From assembly GCA_020736575.1 (NCBI GenBank), contig JAGPYM010000010.1, positions 806,001 to 870,000 of the forward strand: 64,000 nt of DNA, written 5' to 3'. This DNA comes from Thelonectria olida (Eukaryota; Ascomycota; Sordariomycetes; Hypocreales; Nectriaceae). The notes under the pieces were generated by a model. The model was given only the letters and a program-made list of their open reading frames with translations. It was not told the DNA's origin and searched no databases. Both the position numbers and the translations under genes were made by a program. This document shows positions 12,801-23,158 of this stretch, piece after piece; position 1 is the stretch's first letter, and every line of letters starts with the position of its first letter.

Positions 12801-14325
12801 GTGCCTTCTCAGTGCTAGACGTCTTCTTCGGGTCTGCCAGTTTACTCTTCAATCGGGAAGTTTCGGCAGAGGTGGGAAGTCGAGAGGCAGACACTGATCT
12901 GTCTGCTTCAGACAGCTGGCTACTGGTTCTCGGGAGAGAGATTGAAGCCCCTGACTCGCTTCCACGTCTCTCAGTTGGCAAGGACTGTGTAGACAAGTTG
13001 CTGTGAATGACGGGCACTGGGGTAAAAAGTTGGGACTGGATGTTGTGGGTTCCATCTCTGCTGGGTCGAGAAGGGCGAATCGCCTTGGGAGACAGATGAG
13101 TCTCAGAACGATTCGGGGGAGCGGACTTTTCAGCCGGGAGAGAAATCATCAAAGGTTGCGAGGGCTTCCGGACAGCCTTGGGTGAGGAGCTAGTAGTTCG
13201 GATATGATCAAACTGTTGTGACGACTTCCGGGGCGGTGGGCTTGGAGGAGGCGGCGGTAGTCTCTTCGACTTGTTGGTCTTGATGGTCCTTTCGTTCTCA
13301 CGGACAGTAGAGTTTGACGAAGAGGAAGTCAGAGACTCTCGAACTGCAGCAAGACCATGCGGATCTGCTGTGATAGCATCAACCTCGTTGGGAAAGCTCC
13401 CTGCCCTCCTTCGGGTAACAGGTGGCCGCGTCTGGGGACTGTTCAATCGTGTCTTGATTGGGTTTGCTCGAGCTGATGCGACCAGACATGGAGATTGAGA
13501 CGCAATGGAAGTTGGTGTTGTGTCGCGACTGTAGGATCCTGGACCAGGAGACTCGGAAAACCGAGTAGAAGGGCTTCCACTCGTTCCAGAGAGCAACAAG
13601 CTGGCAGGAGTTGGTGGCGGCAAGTCATGAGTTGCTAACCGGAACGGGATCTCCAGGTTGATTTCCGAAGAGTTCGAGGGTCGTCTGATGTTGCGATATC
13701 GATCCAGTTCCGGGTAAATAATAGACGACCTGCCAGCTGGGTTCAACTCGACAACCTCGGCGATTTGAATCTCCGCAGGGCTATGGGTTAGGCTCCTATC
13801 CATATGAATGCCAAGCGCCGGGTCCATGGAAGTTCGTGACCGTCGTTGAGATGAAGACGAGCTTGTTCGAGGAGATTCGTTATTCGGACTGACGATGCCG
13901 CCAGAGAGAGATGACTTCTTCCTTCTCAAAACATTTGGGGCAGGCTTCGACGTTGCGTCGATGGAACGAGCAGAAGATGAGGACCCTGAGCCACCTCGAA
14001 GCTTTGTGGCAGAGCCCCTCGAAGAAATGGTGCTGGAAGAAGCCCATGAATGATCTTGGCGGTTGAGTGAAGGTTTGACAGGGGGTTGAGGGATCGAGGG
14101 ACGACGAGTTGAGGGCTGGGGCACTTTGGTGACGGGTCGTGTCCCAGGTATTGTTGTTGGTGGTTTCGGAAATGACCTGGCTATTTCAGACTCCTTCCTT
14201 TCCGTCCTATTCACATTCAACGGTCTGGGCATATTTGAAGTCATTGCGGTATCTCCTAACCGCCGGGTCCGAGTCCCTTCCATGGGCCTGGACGGAATGC
14301 CAGACCCCGACCTAGTGGAATCCAT
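9880..14325 (-). CDS. large Ser/Pro-rich protein with C-terminal SAM-methyltransferase-like domain
   Basis: A single uninterrupted frame of 1481 codons on the minus strand. ATG at 14325 is the first in-frame ATG; a TTG lies three codons upstream. About 1170 N-terminal residues are low-complexity, rich in Ser, Pro, Arg and Lys, with PPPPPSPPPRKS-like polyproline that could bind SH3 or profilin-type partners. From about residue 1175 a folded domain begins: HSILVIDGLGNDDWSFYAAE resembles a degenerate motif I, followed by FAPQSFTAVVYRF and EARRVLKPDGYIEL, the motif of class I (type 11) methyltransferases, running to the C-terminus. The glycine-rich SAM loop looks altered, so activity is uncertain. 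Substrate unknown. The transcript probably starts in the T-rich (on this strand) region around 14400. Confidence 0.85.
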   Translation of the reverse strand: MDSTRSGSGIPSRPMEGTRTRRLGDTAMTSNMPRPLNVNRTERKESEIARSFPKPPTTIPGTRPVTKVPQPSTRRPSIPQPPVKPSLNRQDHSWASSSTISSRGSATKLRGGSGSSSSARSIDATSKPAPNVLRRKKSSLSGGIVSPNNESPRTSSSSSQRRSRTSMDPALGIHMDRSLTHSPAEIQIAEVVELNPAGRSSIIYPELDRYRNIRRPSNSSEINLEIPFRLATHDLPPPTPASLLLSGTSGSPSTRFSESPGPGSYSRDTTPTSIASQSPCLVASARANPIKTRLNSPQTRPPVTRRRAGSFPNEVDAITADPHGLAAVRESLTSSSSNSTVRENERTIKTNKSKRLPPPPPSPPPRKSSQQFDHIRTTSSSPKAVRKPSQPLMISLPAEKSAPPNRSETHLSPKAIRPSRPSRDGTHNIQSQLFTPVPVIHSNLSTQSLPTERRGSESGASISLPRTSSQLSEADRSVSASRLPTSAETSRLKSKLADPKKTSSTEKARPIRTPSPNVTSTFSRFAFFGRKKAPVDAAPAEKKEKEKKKTLRKGPVAGTGHEGYGRVGGIRRRSSSISVTRASPGAHSSQETVSSNDPFFAERMNPVIIAGGEVVENRNTSSELSRNESDQSLAQSQPKQSSDSLSSQPRHTLWPSPMSRTPHPAFGYRRPSDSSDSEGITMKQSLAFRRSVHRLRSSPDDPLRLPQPINTSGNTTSPLTSFDTSILSDESHFELQREISRDINSAHPAPKKLVKRSRSPRKWNLFGRSQNDSPKKGEPVKATVKVVKEKPVAFYTMMDSSEQEDSEPMDVQEVLRRAEVYGKSPSVSAPEIKQTTPQIPKASNSTPLQLRQPRQRVPDVKPKALAPAPVPQPAPKTLAAPPTSADKTRRSRLPQVGRIPKVVSNRPDHLSPKSFSRPFRASMQLPNQPFVFDIDPVATGPSPPKPSSPVPELTMEGSTIGSGTNISSNRGSQSPEPKRPSREFLSFSPRKNSSGTICTSSSSCSRGFSFSEATAVIPNPNDPPAEDEVWDEYNDLLGEDNSKPPASASSSKGTPFHLETYHSKLAAKGKALESPTIAFDERKASTLSKATTGSSTYSADMTERIRAAFQPHTSPTSTSFPVPEAASGRHSRNSSIEVVSRAKRSESRRGSRSSGKQRVSVSSISSEDNSPLAQVNLRVGSMTVSKWLTFGHVLFSDVRHDLVPVEGSLKRHSILVIDGLGNDDWSFYAAETYPAATFFNLSPRAPLPEDLRSSSSSFPLSPPNHHQIQYMSHLDKFPFAPQSFTAVVYRFPVAAPESYYRSILNEARRVLKPDGYIELSILDVDLNNMGNQGRRTIRRLKERVNEKTPDTNLSSTADLILRLLGKAGFTNIKAARVGVPAASSVTRSNSARAKNPEKKKEQPSLAEMMKDTSPLADEGITKMVSRVGRWWYTRCYENAAENPTGKSIWNDKPLLSECEELGTSLKLMVCCARAPDRVTSL

Positions 14326-17300
14326 TCTTTCCAACCTTAAGATGGAAGATGTCTTCCACAGCCCATGGTTCGCAAGAGTGTATGAATAGTCGAGAGCAGG
14401 GGCAGGGTATTATTATACAAATAAATCAACAAAAAGGAAATCGTGCGACGGGTGAGACAATAACGGTCGAAGGCGCTTGCGGGTAGACGGGGTGTTGTTG
14501 AGGTTGTCTGTATTAGTGGAGAGGGGACTCGCAAGATGGTGGGCGACTGAGACAAGTTCCACGGGTGTCAGGGATAAGCCTCCTATAGTAGGCTAGATCC
14601 AAGGTGAAGAGGGTGTGATGGGATGAGCTCGCGTCTAGGGCAAATGGCTTTGGCGCCGAGGTGAGTGATGTCGGGGTGGGATTCGGATGGCGATGGAGTT
14701 CGAGCGGGGGCGGGGGGTGGCAGAGATGAGAAGTCGACAAGGAAAAAGCAAAGGAACGAAATCAAACAAACGGAAGCTGTGGCAGGAAGTGTGCCGTGGA
14801 TATCAGAAGAAATAGAAGAGAGAACATGACAGCGGGGAGACCCGAACGGGAGAGACGGAGCCATTGTATTTAGGTGAATGCTGCTGGTCTGGGGCATCCT
14901 CATGACTGGATGAGGTCGGCCGGTACAGGAGTACATGGACGAGAGGACGAAGGTACTTGCGAAGATGGGCCATTCTGGCTGTGGCGCCTAATCCCTGTCA
15001 GCAGGCATTGGGCTGGGGGTGGCCGTGGGCTGCTGGAGACCCTTGAAGAGCTTGCAGACCTTCTGCGGACTGGGTGTGTGCAGAGGTGCAGAGGCGTCGG
15101 AGTCGGCGTGGAGTGGCCGATCGACGACAAGGACAGCACAGGTTGAGTCACTCACCTCTTTTGGCCAGTGCAGTGGGACTGAAGACTACTGAGAAGTCCA
15201 AACCCGCCTTGTACCGCTCGCTCTGCAAACTGCGCCGCATTGCTCCTCCATCTTGCAGACCGCTTCGTCCTATGGGATACGTCCGCGGACGGCTTGCGCC
15301 TGCCATTGGGCACCGGGCCCCGGCTGGGATTTTCACGCTTCTTGGTGCGAGTCCACGCCGTTTAGCCACTCGTCGTCTCTCGCGCCCGTTGCAACTCGGC
15401 CCCCAGAGCCTTGGAGAAACGCTGGGGTGGGGCAAGACTTTGTTTGCCAGTGAGGTTGAGACGATGGTTTGGCCGTTGCTCGGTGGAGCCTTGGGAGGGA
15501 TGGGCCGATGGACGGGGGCTCCTTGGTTGAACCTAAATATGGTTCCATATCTGAATATGTATCAATAATAGATGTAGTATATCAGAAAAAGCCTGTTTGT
15601 GGAGATGCTGTGACCGATCAGAGGCGAAGGGGGAAGGGAGAAGGGCGAAGAGGGACTAGCATCCTTGCCGGGTTGGAGCTGAGAGCGAAAAATCCTGTCC
15701 AAGGGTTGATGCGAGTGCCGGTGGTGTTGTTGTTGGAGGGGCGCAATGAAGGTTGACAGTTGGACGAGAGTATCCCATCTTCTCCTTCTCCCCAGCTCTC
15801 GCCGTCTTCGGCTCCTTTCTCGTTCATCCTTCAGGGGCCATGCTTGCTCTGAACAAAGGACCATTGCCAATGCCATCTGCAGACTGACTGCATCGACGAG
15901 TTGAAATGGAGGCTCGCTTCGACGACTCTGGGACTGGCGGGTCTCAATGTCACCCACACCTTGAAAAGCAGCTGCCTTGAGGGGGAGGATGGAATGCCTA
16001 TCCATCGCATCAGGCCCGGCTGTGGAAACGCGGCCTTTTGCGCTTTCAACGAGGATGAGGTGTCGTCAGGCCCTCGTGCGCATTCCTGCATGTCTAGGAC
16101 GTGCAGACGCAATGTCTCACTTCGTGCACTCCGACAGGCTGCTTGCGCTGCATGTCTCACTCTCGGTCGTCACCCGCGTCCCCAGATGCACGCATCTCAC
16201 CAACCCCAGTTGCCGAGCGGAACTAATCACCGTGACGATGCAAAGATGTCAATAAACACTTTGATGGTAACAATTCCGACCATGAGCAGATGTTGAAGGT
16301 GATAGCAGCGGATGAATTCCAAGCGCATGAATGAAGTGGAGAGCAACACGTTCGGTGCCAAAGCTAGATCCGATGTGGCAGCGAATGTTTCGCACTTGCC
16401 CTTGCCACTTTCAACCTCGGGCATTCCATCTCCAAGGACGGCACTCCCCAACTTCTTCTATCCCAGCATCCATCCATCTCGACTCCATGCAAAAGTCCAA
16501 ATCAACACAGAGACGACATCCACCAACACGCCCACTCAAGCTTGAAGTGTTAGTTGCTTGTATTGTGGAGCATCCAAGCTTGGGCCCAAATCCCTTCACA
16601 ATACCATGTCATTCTTCCAAGGCGGAACCAACTCCACCCTCCTGCATCCTCACTGCAGTCAAGCCTGACGGTTTGCATTCGGACAAGCCCACGCTCCCCA
16701 TAATAGCATCCAATCCTAGTCCTGGGGCGGGAGGCCGTTCGCATCTATGCAACTCATCACGGCAGCAAAGCAACAAGGTGAGAGCAAATTCTGCTGCATC
16801 TTTGCCGCATAGATTTGCAAGCATTGTTGGCGTCGAGCATCGACTAACACTTCCAGTCGCTTGGACCAGCCCAACTCCCACACCAGGTTCCAGAGAGTTG
16901 GATAGGAGGGGCTGTTGGGGCTGTCTCACGCATCCCAGACCTTGACGACTTCCTGAGGGGCACTGAGACCGTTGCAATCGCCACCATTGCCATCGCCAAT
17001 GGCCACAGAATGAACTCAAAGCGGGCGAGACATTCTGGAAACTCGTCTTGTCTCTGACCCTGTCCAGGAGTCGACCACAACGCCGCCTTCGCCTCCTATT
17101 CGCCAACCGTCCAGGAAGCGCCCTCCTTGCCTGGGACTGGCCATCTCCTTTGCCTTTATGGCGTTCCTATTGGCCATTGATCTCTCACTTTCTGCCAATC
17201 ATGGTGATCTCCTGTTTCACTCCCCACCATCAATTGGAGCGGGCTTGCTGCACGTTTCTCCTTTCTGCAATAACAGCCCTCTTATCCGCCGCATCCAGAC

Positions 17301-20300
17301 CAAACGGTTCGCCAATCCTTGACTGGCATTTGCACTTTCATATCAGTTCATATCAGTTCGTTATCGCCGCAATTACGGAATTGCGTCTTATGCTGACGTT
17401 GGCGTTACCTAACCCTGAGGCCCAGCGCGATCGTCGATTTCGTCTCCTAAAATTTGCCTGCGGGCATTTTCACTTGGTTGGTCGAGGATCAACAATGTCT
17501 CGGACGAAGAAACGGCAGCATTTCCAAATGACTTCAGTCCGAGAGCATAATCCGGTCATCCGAGCCCTGAATGTCAATGCGAGGCTGACCCCGTGACCCA
17601 AGGTCCAAGTTAACTTGACTCACGGGATCAACGGTCGGTAGTCAAGCCACGCTCCGGCATTGAGACTTGAGACGTCATCAAAGCGTCCCAGGCCCTTCAC
17701 CGACTCGGCCGGTAAATCACGAGGACTGACCTGCGCTTGTGAGGCTCAAGCTGCCTTGGGCCAGGTGACCAAAATGGCAAGCATCTCACTGTCAGTCAGC
17801 CCAGCCTAGCTACGGAGAACCCAGCCTTCCCAACAGTCTGGTCGGCCCTGACATTGTTCATCCTAGAGAAGCTGAGACTTGCAGGTCAAGTGTGGCAAGG
17901 TTGATGCGTTGTCGCGTCTATCGCGGCTCTCCGACGTCAATATCGAGATTAGAACCTGTTTTCTAGACTACCGACATTGTTCGGGACTCATCTAAATGGC
18001 CATGATTCTTTGTTCCAAAAGTGGCAATGGGAGAGGCATCCCACGGACGCTCCGCCACGACCGGCCACAAGAGGCTGCAGGGATTATTTCAAGGTGAGGC
18101 TGGTGTCCCGTTGACGTGGCAGCTCCCGCGTGGCTGGCAGCCCCATTTTCACCTGTCAAGCTTGTCTTAAACCAGATCTAGCTGTGGCTGTTGAAGACGG
18201 AGCGAATCGCAGATCTTGGGCGAAGGAGGACCACTTTACCAGGCCCAAACCCCTGCAAAGTCACTCACCTGGGGATGCAAAGTACTCGAGACTTGGCCGG
18301 CGGTGAGCCCTCCCACCAGCGCTTCTGCGCCTTTGAGAGATGCCAACTCATCATCTCCCCAGCTGGCCACACACATGATGACATATCTCTCATCGACGAT
18401 TCAATATGGAAGAACAGCCCATGAGCGTATTTTGAAATGCCGTTGGTAGGGCCACCACGCCTAATACTGGAAATTCTGAAGTTTGCTGGTTTCGCTAACC
18501 ACCAAGCTACCTAGCCGCACTCTCCAATCGTAGCCGCCATCGACTCTCTTGACTGGGGGCTCGTTGCGAGAGCAGGGGTTTCACTGATGCTATTGGTCTA
18601 CTATCTGAGACTCGATGAAGATAGTCTCGGGTAACGTGACGGCTGACTGTCCAAAGTCGAAGAAGTCGCCTTCGCCCTGCCGCCCACAACGAGTCGACGA
18701 CCATTAAGATATGGTCTTATCCGCACGTTTCTTGGACGGGCAAGAGGGGATTAATGTCGTCTGAGAATGGTCTTCGTGGCTTGCGTCGTTGGATCGATTT
18801 ATGGTCTCTTTGGGAATGCGGGATTAGCGCGCTGGTCCAGTTGCATCGCGTCGACCACGTCCAGGAGCCGCGTCCTGCATCTTTCGTTGGCCCTCAGTCT
18901 GCAGACTATCGCGTGCTCACTCCCTAATGCTTGTCATTACTGCAAGTCCAGCCTGCGAGAGACTCCCCCCTCTCGAGGGCGACTGGTGATGTTGTGCGCT
19001 GTCCCAAAAAGACGACTGCTCGATGACTCCATGAGACCATGACCTGGTCTTCTCGGCCGACTGGACTCGCCTGTGATAGGGCTGAGACCTCGTTATCAAT
19101 GACCCTGTTTCGACTTACACCACCCAGCATCCAGTCAGGCGTTTCCTATTACGGCTGAATGCTCCATTCTCAGCTTCAGGTTGGAACGCCTCTGACTCTT
19201 GGACGGGGACGAATAACCTCTGTCCGATTATCCTTTTCATCAAAGCTGCCCCGTCACTAAGAGACGCAGTCTTCAGGCGACCTCTTTTCTGGCCTCCTCA
19301 CCACCAACACCGTAAAACTTCCGCTGGACCTGCAGACATGCTCGTTTTTTGCTCATTCGTGTTGGTCTTACCCTGCAAGGTTGGGTCGATGGATGAGTCG
19401 CCCTCAAGGTGCTCACATTAAAGGCCACCACCTCATCTCGCCCTCTCACTGGCTCAGCTCAGCCAACGCTAGGGCGCGAGCGAAGCCTCTCCAACAACGC
19501 ATGTCCATCCGCCATCCGTCAAGACTAGGGAAATCCCCCGTCCTCCTCCGTTCGCAGCCCTTGGACTTGGCTGTGTCGTGAGATGGGACTGGCTCAGGGA
19601 TGGTGTGAAGGATCTGCTCCGATGCATCTAGATGCAGTCACGGGAAAGGGGCAAACTTCCATCACGCCCAACCAACCTCCAATGTCACAACCTTTTCGCT
19701 TCGTTGTTCTCCGTTGCGGACAACGATTCGACAATGGCTTCCAGCAGGCTGCTTATTACCCTGCCCGAGTTCGGGGTCCAGTTGATAAGCTGCATATGTT
19801 TGTCATTCAGCCGGGTCTGCTCTCTGACGGGCATATTTCCCCTGAGTTCATCCCGAGAAGGGTTGTATGGAACTGCCGCCGTCCGTGTGGTTTAGTTGGC
19901 TTACACACACACCTTTCTCCTGAGCAGCGGGCGTCATCGGTGCGCTATCGAGCTGTCTTGATCCAATCCGTTGTTGTCGAGATGAAGTTGCTGAAGATTG
20001 CTTCCAAACACAGCTGAGTGGCGAAACAAAATAGGAAAATTAGGAATGCCGATGACAACCGCAATATACCAAGGCTGAGGTGGTTGCAAGGCTTCGACTG
20101 CCAGCTGAGACATATTAGGAAACGGGAGACTAGATTGGATGCTGCAACGTCAAGGTGTGACGCCTCCGATGTCAAGAAGAGGCGCTATTCGCGCGTGAGA
20201 GCAGAGTTTTCGCGGCTAAAACAAAAGAGTAACCAGGAAGAAGAAGTTGCCGAAATACCAGGAAAGAGGGCCATGAGTAGATTCAGTATCACTTGGTGCA

Positions 20301-20533
20301 GGTTACATGTGCAATGTTGGATATGTGCCGACTTGAGCCCCCCTCAACGCCGATTCCCGTTTATTCGTGTCTTTTCCTAGTCGTTTGCGATTATAATAGT
20401 AATTTTACATTTCAGAACCCGTTGGCATATCGAACCGCCTCTCCCTTTCCTCGGAAACCTTCCCATACTAAGGTAGTTCAATATTCGTTCATCCACAGAC
20501 ATAGACTAATAGCCCTCATCCTACCTAAATCAC
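14326..20533. other. 6.2 kb gene-free stretch
   Basis: 14326-14900 should be the promoter and leader of the methyltransferase-like gene. From 14900 to 20500 I see only short frames with no conserved-looking peptide, no long tandem repeat and no transposon terminus. A short direct repeat (CATATCAGTT, two copies) occurs near 17339-17360. A non-coding RNA or a highly fragmented gene cannot be excluded. Confidence 0.45.
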
Positions 20534-21373
20534 CTAGTTGGTGGCAAACCGAGCCGCTCGTTTCTCCGCCTTGGCCTTCTCGGCGGGATCGCTGAGGATG
20601 TTGCGTCGCGGACCGGCGTCTCGTCTGGAGCCGCCGCCACGACCGCCATCACGTCCGCCGCGGCCTTGTCGTCGACCGCCATTCCTCCGGTCGGTGTTCT
20701 GACGCTTGTTGATGCGGCCGTCGTGCTCTTGAGCACCGCCGCGGGAGCGACCGCGCCGGGCAGATCGCTCGGGAAGAGCCGAGTCAAGACTGGATGCGAG
20801 CTCCTTCTCGTCGAGGCCGAAGCGTTTGGCGCGGTCGGCGCGCTTGACTGCGTCGTCGTCTTGCTCGAGACCGAATCGCTTGGCTCGGTCAGCTCGCTTC
20901 TTGGCTTCGTCGTCGACGGCGGTCGAGGCGAGACCGATGGCGTACGACTGGGCGGGCTCCGCGGGCTTCTCCTCTGTCTCCGCGGGCTTCTCTTCTGTGG
21001 CCTCCTGGGCTGGCTCGGTGGCGACGGGAGCTTCCTGGACAGGAGCTTCCGTTACGGGTGCTTCAACGGGGGCGGCGGGTTCAGCGGGAACCTCGTCGTC
21101 ACTGTAGCTGATCTCGTCCTCCTTTGTGTCGGCTGTACCGGCGTTAGTTTGATGGATTGCGGGAGTGTGAGCGTTGCGTTGCGCGCGGTCGTCGCGAACG
21201 CGCGGGCTGTCGCAGGGAGGTAACGTACCAGGCGCATCGGCCTCGGTCGCCGCCTTCTTGTCGTTCTCTTGTAGGCGCGCAATCAAATCGGCCTTGTTCC
21301 CAGTCTGAGCCAGGCCCTTCTCAGCCAACAGCTTCTTCAGCTCCGGCACCTTGAGTGATGAATACTCGGCCAT
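20534..21373 (-). CDS. THO1: THO1/SARNP-type SAP-domain mRNP protein (2 exons)
   Basis: Exons on the minus strand are 21373-21229 and 21132-20534, giving 247 residues. The 96 nt intron (GTACGT...CTAAC...CAG) is a multiple of three, so the frame reads through it. Residues 1-36 form a SAP domain (LKVPELKKLLAEKGL, then GNKADLIARL), a helix-turn-helix that binds nucleic acid. An acidic Ala/Glu/Pro linker follows. Two copies of KRADRAKRFGL form the Tho1/MOS11 C-terminal motif. The tail is RGG-rich. In yeast, Tho1 binds nascent transcripts and suppresses THO-complex defects; the human relative SARNP works with the TREX export machinery. Nuclear location is inferred. Start chosen at MAEYSSLK; the frame extends upstream without a better ATG. 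It is divergent from the next gene. Confidence 0.9.
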   Translation of the reverse strand: MAEYSSLKVPELKKLLAEKGLAQTGNKADLIARLQENDKKAATEADAPGTLPPCDSPRVRDDRAQRNAHTPAIHQTNAGTADTKEDEISYSDDEVPAEPAAPVEAPVTEAPVQEAPVATEPAQEATEEKPAETEEKPAEPAQSYAIGLASTAVDDEAKKRADRAKRFGLEQDDDAVKRADRAKRFGLDEKELASSLDSALPERSARRGRSRGGAQEHDGRINKRQNTDRRNGGRRQGRGGRDGGRGGGSRRDAGPRRNILSDPAEKAKAEKRAARFATN

Positions 21374-23158
21374 GTCGCGCGGTTGTTTGTGATGTTGTTG
21401 CAAGGGAGATGGATAAGCTGGGTGGCGATTGGCGATGACGAGGTCGCGCGCGGAGGGGAGAGATCCTCTGATATAAAGGAAAAGGAGTATGAGAGACGAG
21501 TCGGGCGCTTTGTTCGAGATGAAAGAAAAGGAAGATGACGCTTGCAGAGGGATGGGATGGGATTTTAGTGGAAACCGGGAACGGGCGCTGCTGTTCCTTT
21601 TGGCTCCAGGTTAGATTGAGCTTCGCGCTTTGGGAGGGAGGTGGCCACCCTTTTTTTGGCTTTGGACGGGAGCTTTTTGCTGGTTCCAGCTTTGTTGTTC
21701 GCAGGGCGATGCGCACGGGCCAATATTTTATTGCGACGGGGATATGGGGGCTTCTGAGGGAGCCAAATAGCTTGTTAACCTAGAGTTGAAGGAAAAATAG
21801 TAAAACCTGTCGGCGGTGTTTGTTCTTGGTTTGAGGAATTCGAAGGAAACGCTGAGAATACTCGGAGGAACGACTTTTCTTACGGTGAGTAGTCTGTTCC
21901 GCTTCAATCATTGAATAAGTGATCACGTTAACACGACACATAGCCACAGGATAGCAGCCTAGGGCTGATCAGGCCTCCATCAACTCACCTACCTAGGAAG
22001 GCAGATACCTACGAACAGAGATTCGCATACTACAGATGTATCCAAACAGATAGAGGACGAATGCAGTGTCCATAGTGACAGGCCTCAGCTGATTTGAGGC
22101 CGAAGCCCTTGCCATATTCGACTTCACCCATCCCGCTGTCTCTGCTTCGAACACCGGCCCGCTTCACTCATAAGCTGGCATCATCAACCTGAAGGCCGCG
22201 CGTAAGGCCATAGGGAAATTCAAACACTGCCACAATAACCTGATTGCGCCCCTAAGGCATTTGTGAGAGGTAATTGATGAATTTGTGCCAAGACGGGGAC
22301 ACGACAGTCATGGCACTGTGACTTGTATTTGGTAACAGGCAGCTTAGATCTAGGTTAGCAGCCTGACGCCGTTCCCGTCGACCAAAATGGGCTTTTGATT
22401 CATTATGCGTCCATGCATTCTGAAAACGCTCTCAACTTCTCTCTTGCACTTGCGATAAATTACTCTGGATTGGTTGCGCTTCCCCAGAGTCGAGAGATGG
22501 CACGCTAACTCCCGACCCTCCGAAGGTCCAATGCTCCACTTTGACACCTTGGGCAAAGGGGAAAAAAGCCAAGAAAAAGAAGCCGGCGAGTGGAAAGGAA
22601 AAGGAAAGTTACTCGTACGAATGCCTTAAGTAAAAAGTGGAAAGTGTTTTGGAGGATGGCTCTTGCACATGCCTAACTGCTTTCTATCCCAGCTGGTTGC
22701 CCCTTCCTCCTGGTCATCCTGAGTGCTCCTCCTTCTTTCGCCTGCGTCAGATGGTAATAAACTCCTCCCAACCGCTTCATCCGTCTTCCACATTCCAAAG
22801 TAGCATCCATTCACCGTCACCAGGCTTCATCCCGGTGACCTCTCAGGGTATTTTGGCTCCGACGTTACATCTCGACCGACTGTTCACCTAACTGACTTTG
22901 CGACCGCGCTAGCATCTGCCGACCGCATCACACGACGTGATTTGATCTTGTTCCCCCGCGCTTCCGCTGTCCTCGTCGTGCGCCATGCGATAGCTGCCAT
23001 CCTCGGGAAGATGCGAATAGCCCAACCCTCGATCCCAGTTTCGAATGCTCGACCTGCCCGTCGCTATCTAGCTGCTCCCTCTGCCGCTTGAGGTGGCTCT
23101 TGGCAGACTCCTTTCTTCTCCGCAACGTTTCGAGGCTCATTGCCACCCGCCGCTCGTC
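21374..23158. other. 1.8 kb divergent intergenic region
   Basis: Shared upstream region of the THO1-like (-) and DCR2-like (+) genes. The THO1 leader (21374-21550) and the CT-rich approach to the DCR2-like start (22650-23158) look like promoters or leaders. No gene, repeat or RNA gene was recognised in between. Confidence 0.5.

Noticed and set aside
17048..17596. 182-codon plus-strand reading frame
   Set aside because: Composition is erratic, there is no conserved-looking segment, and it starts and ends without gene-like context; probably chance.
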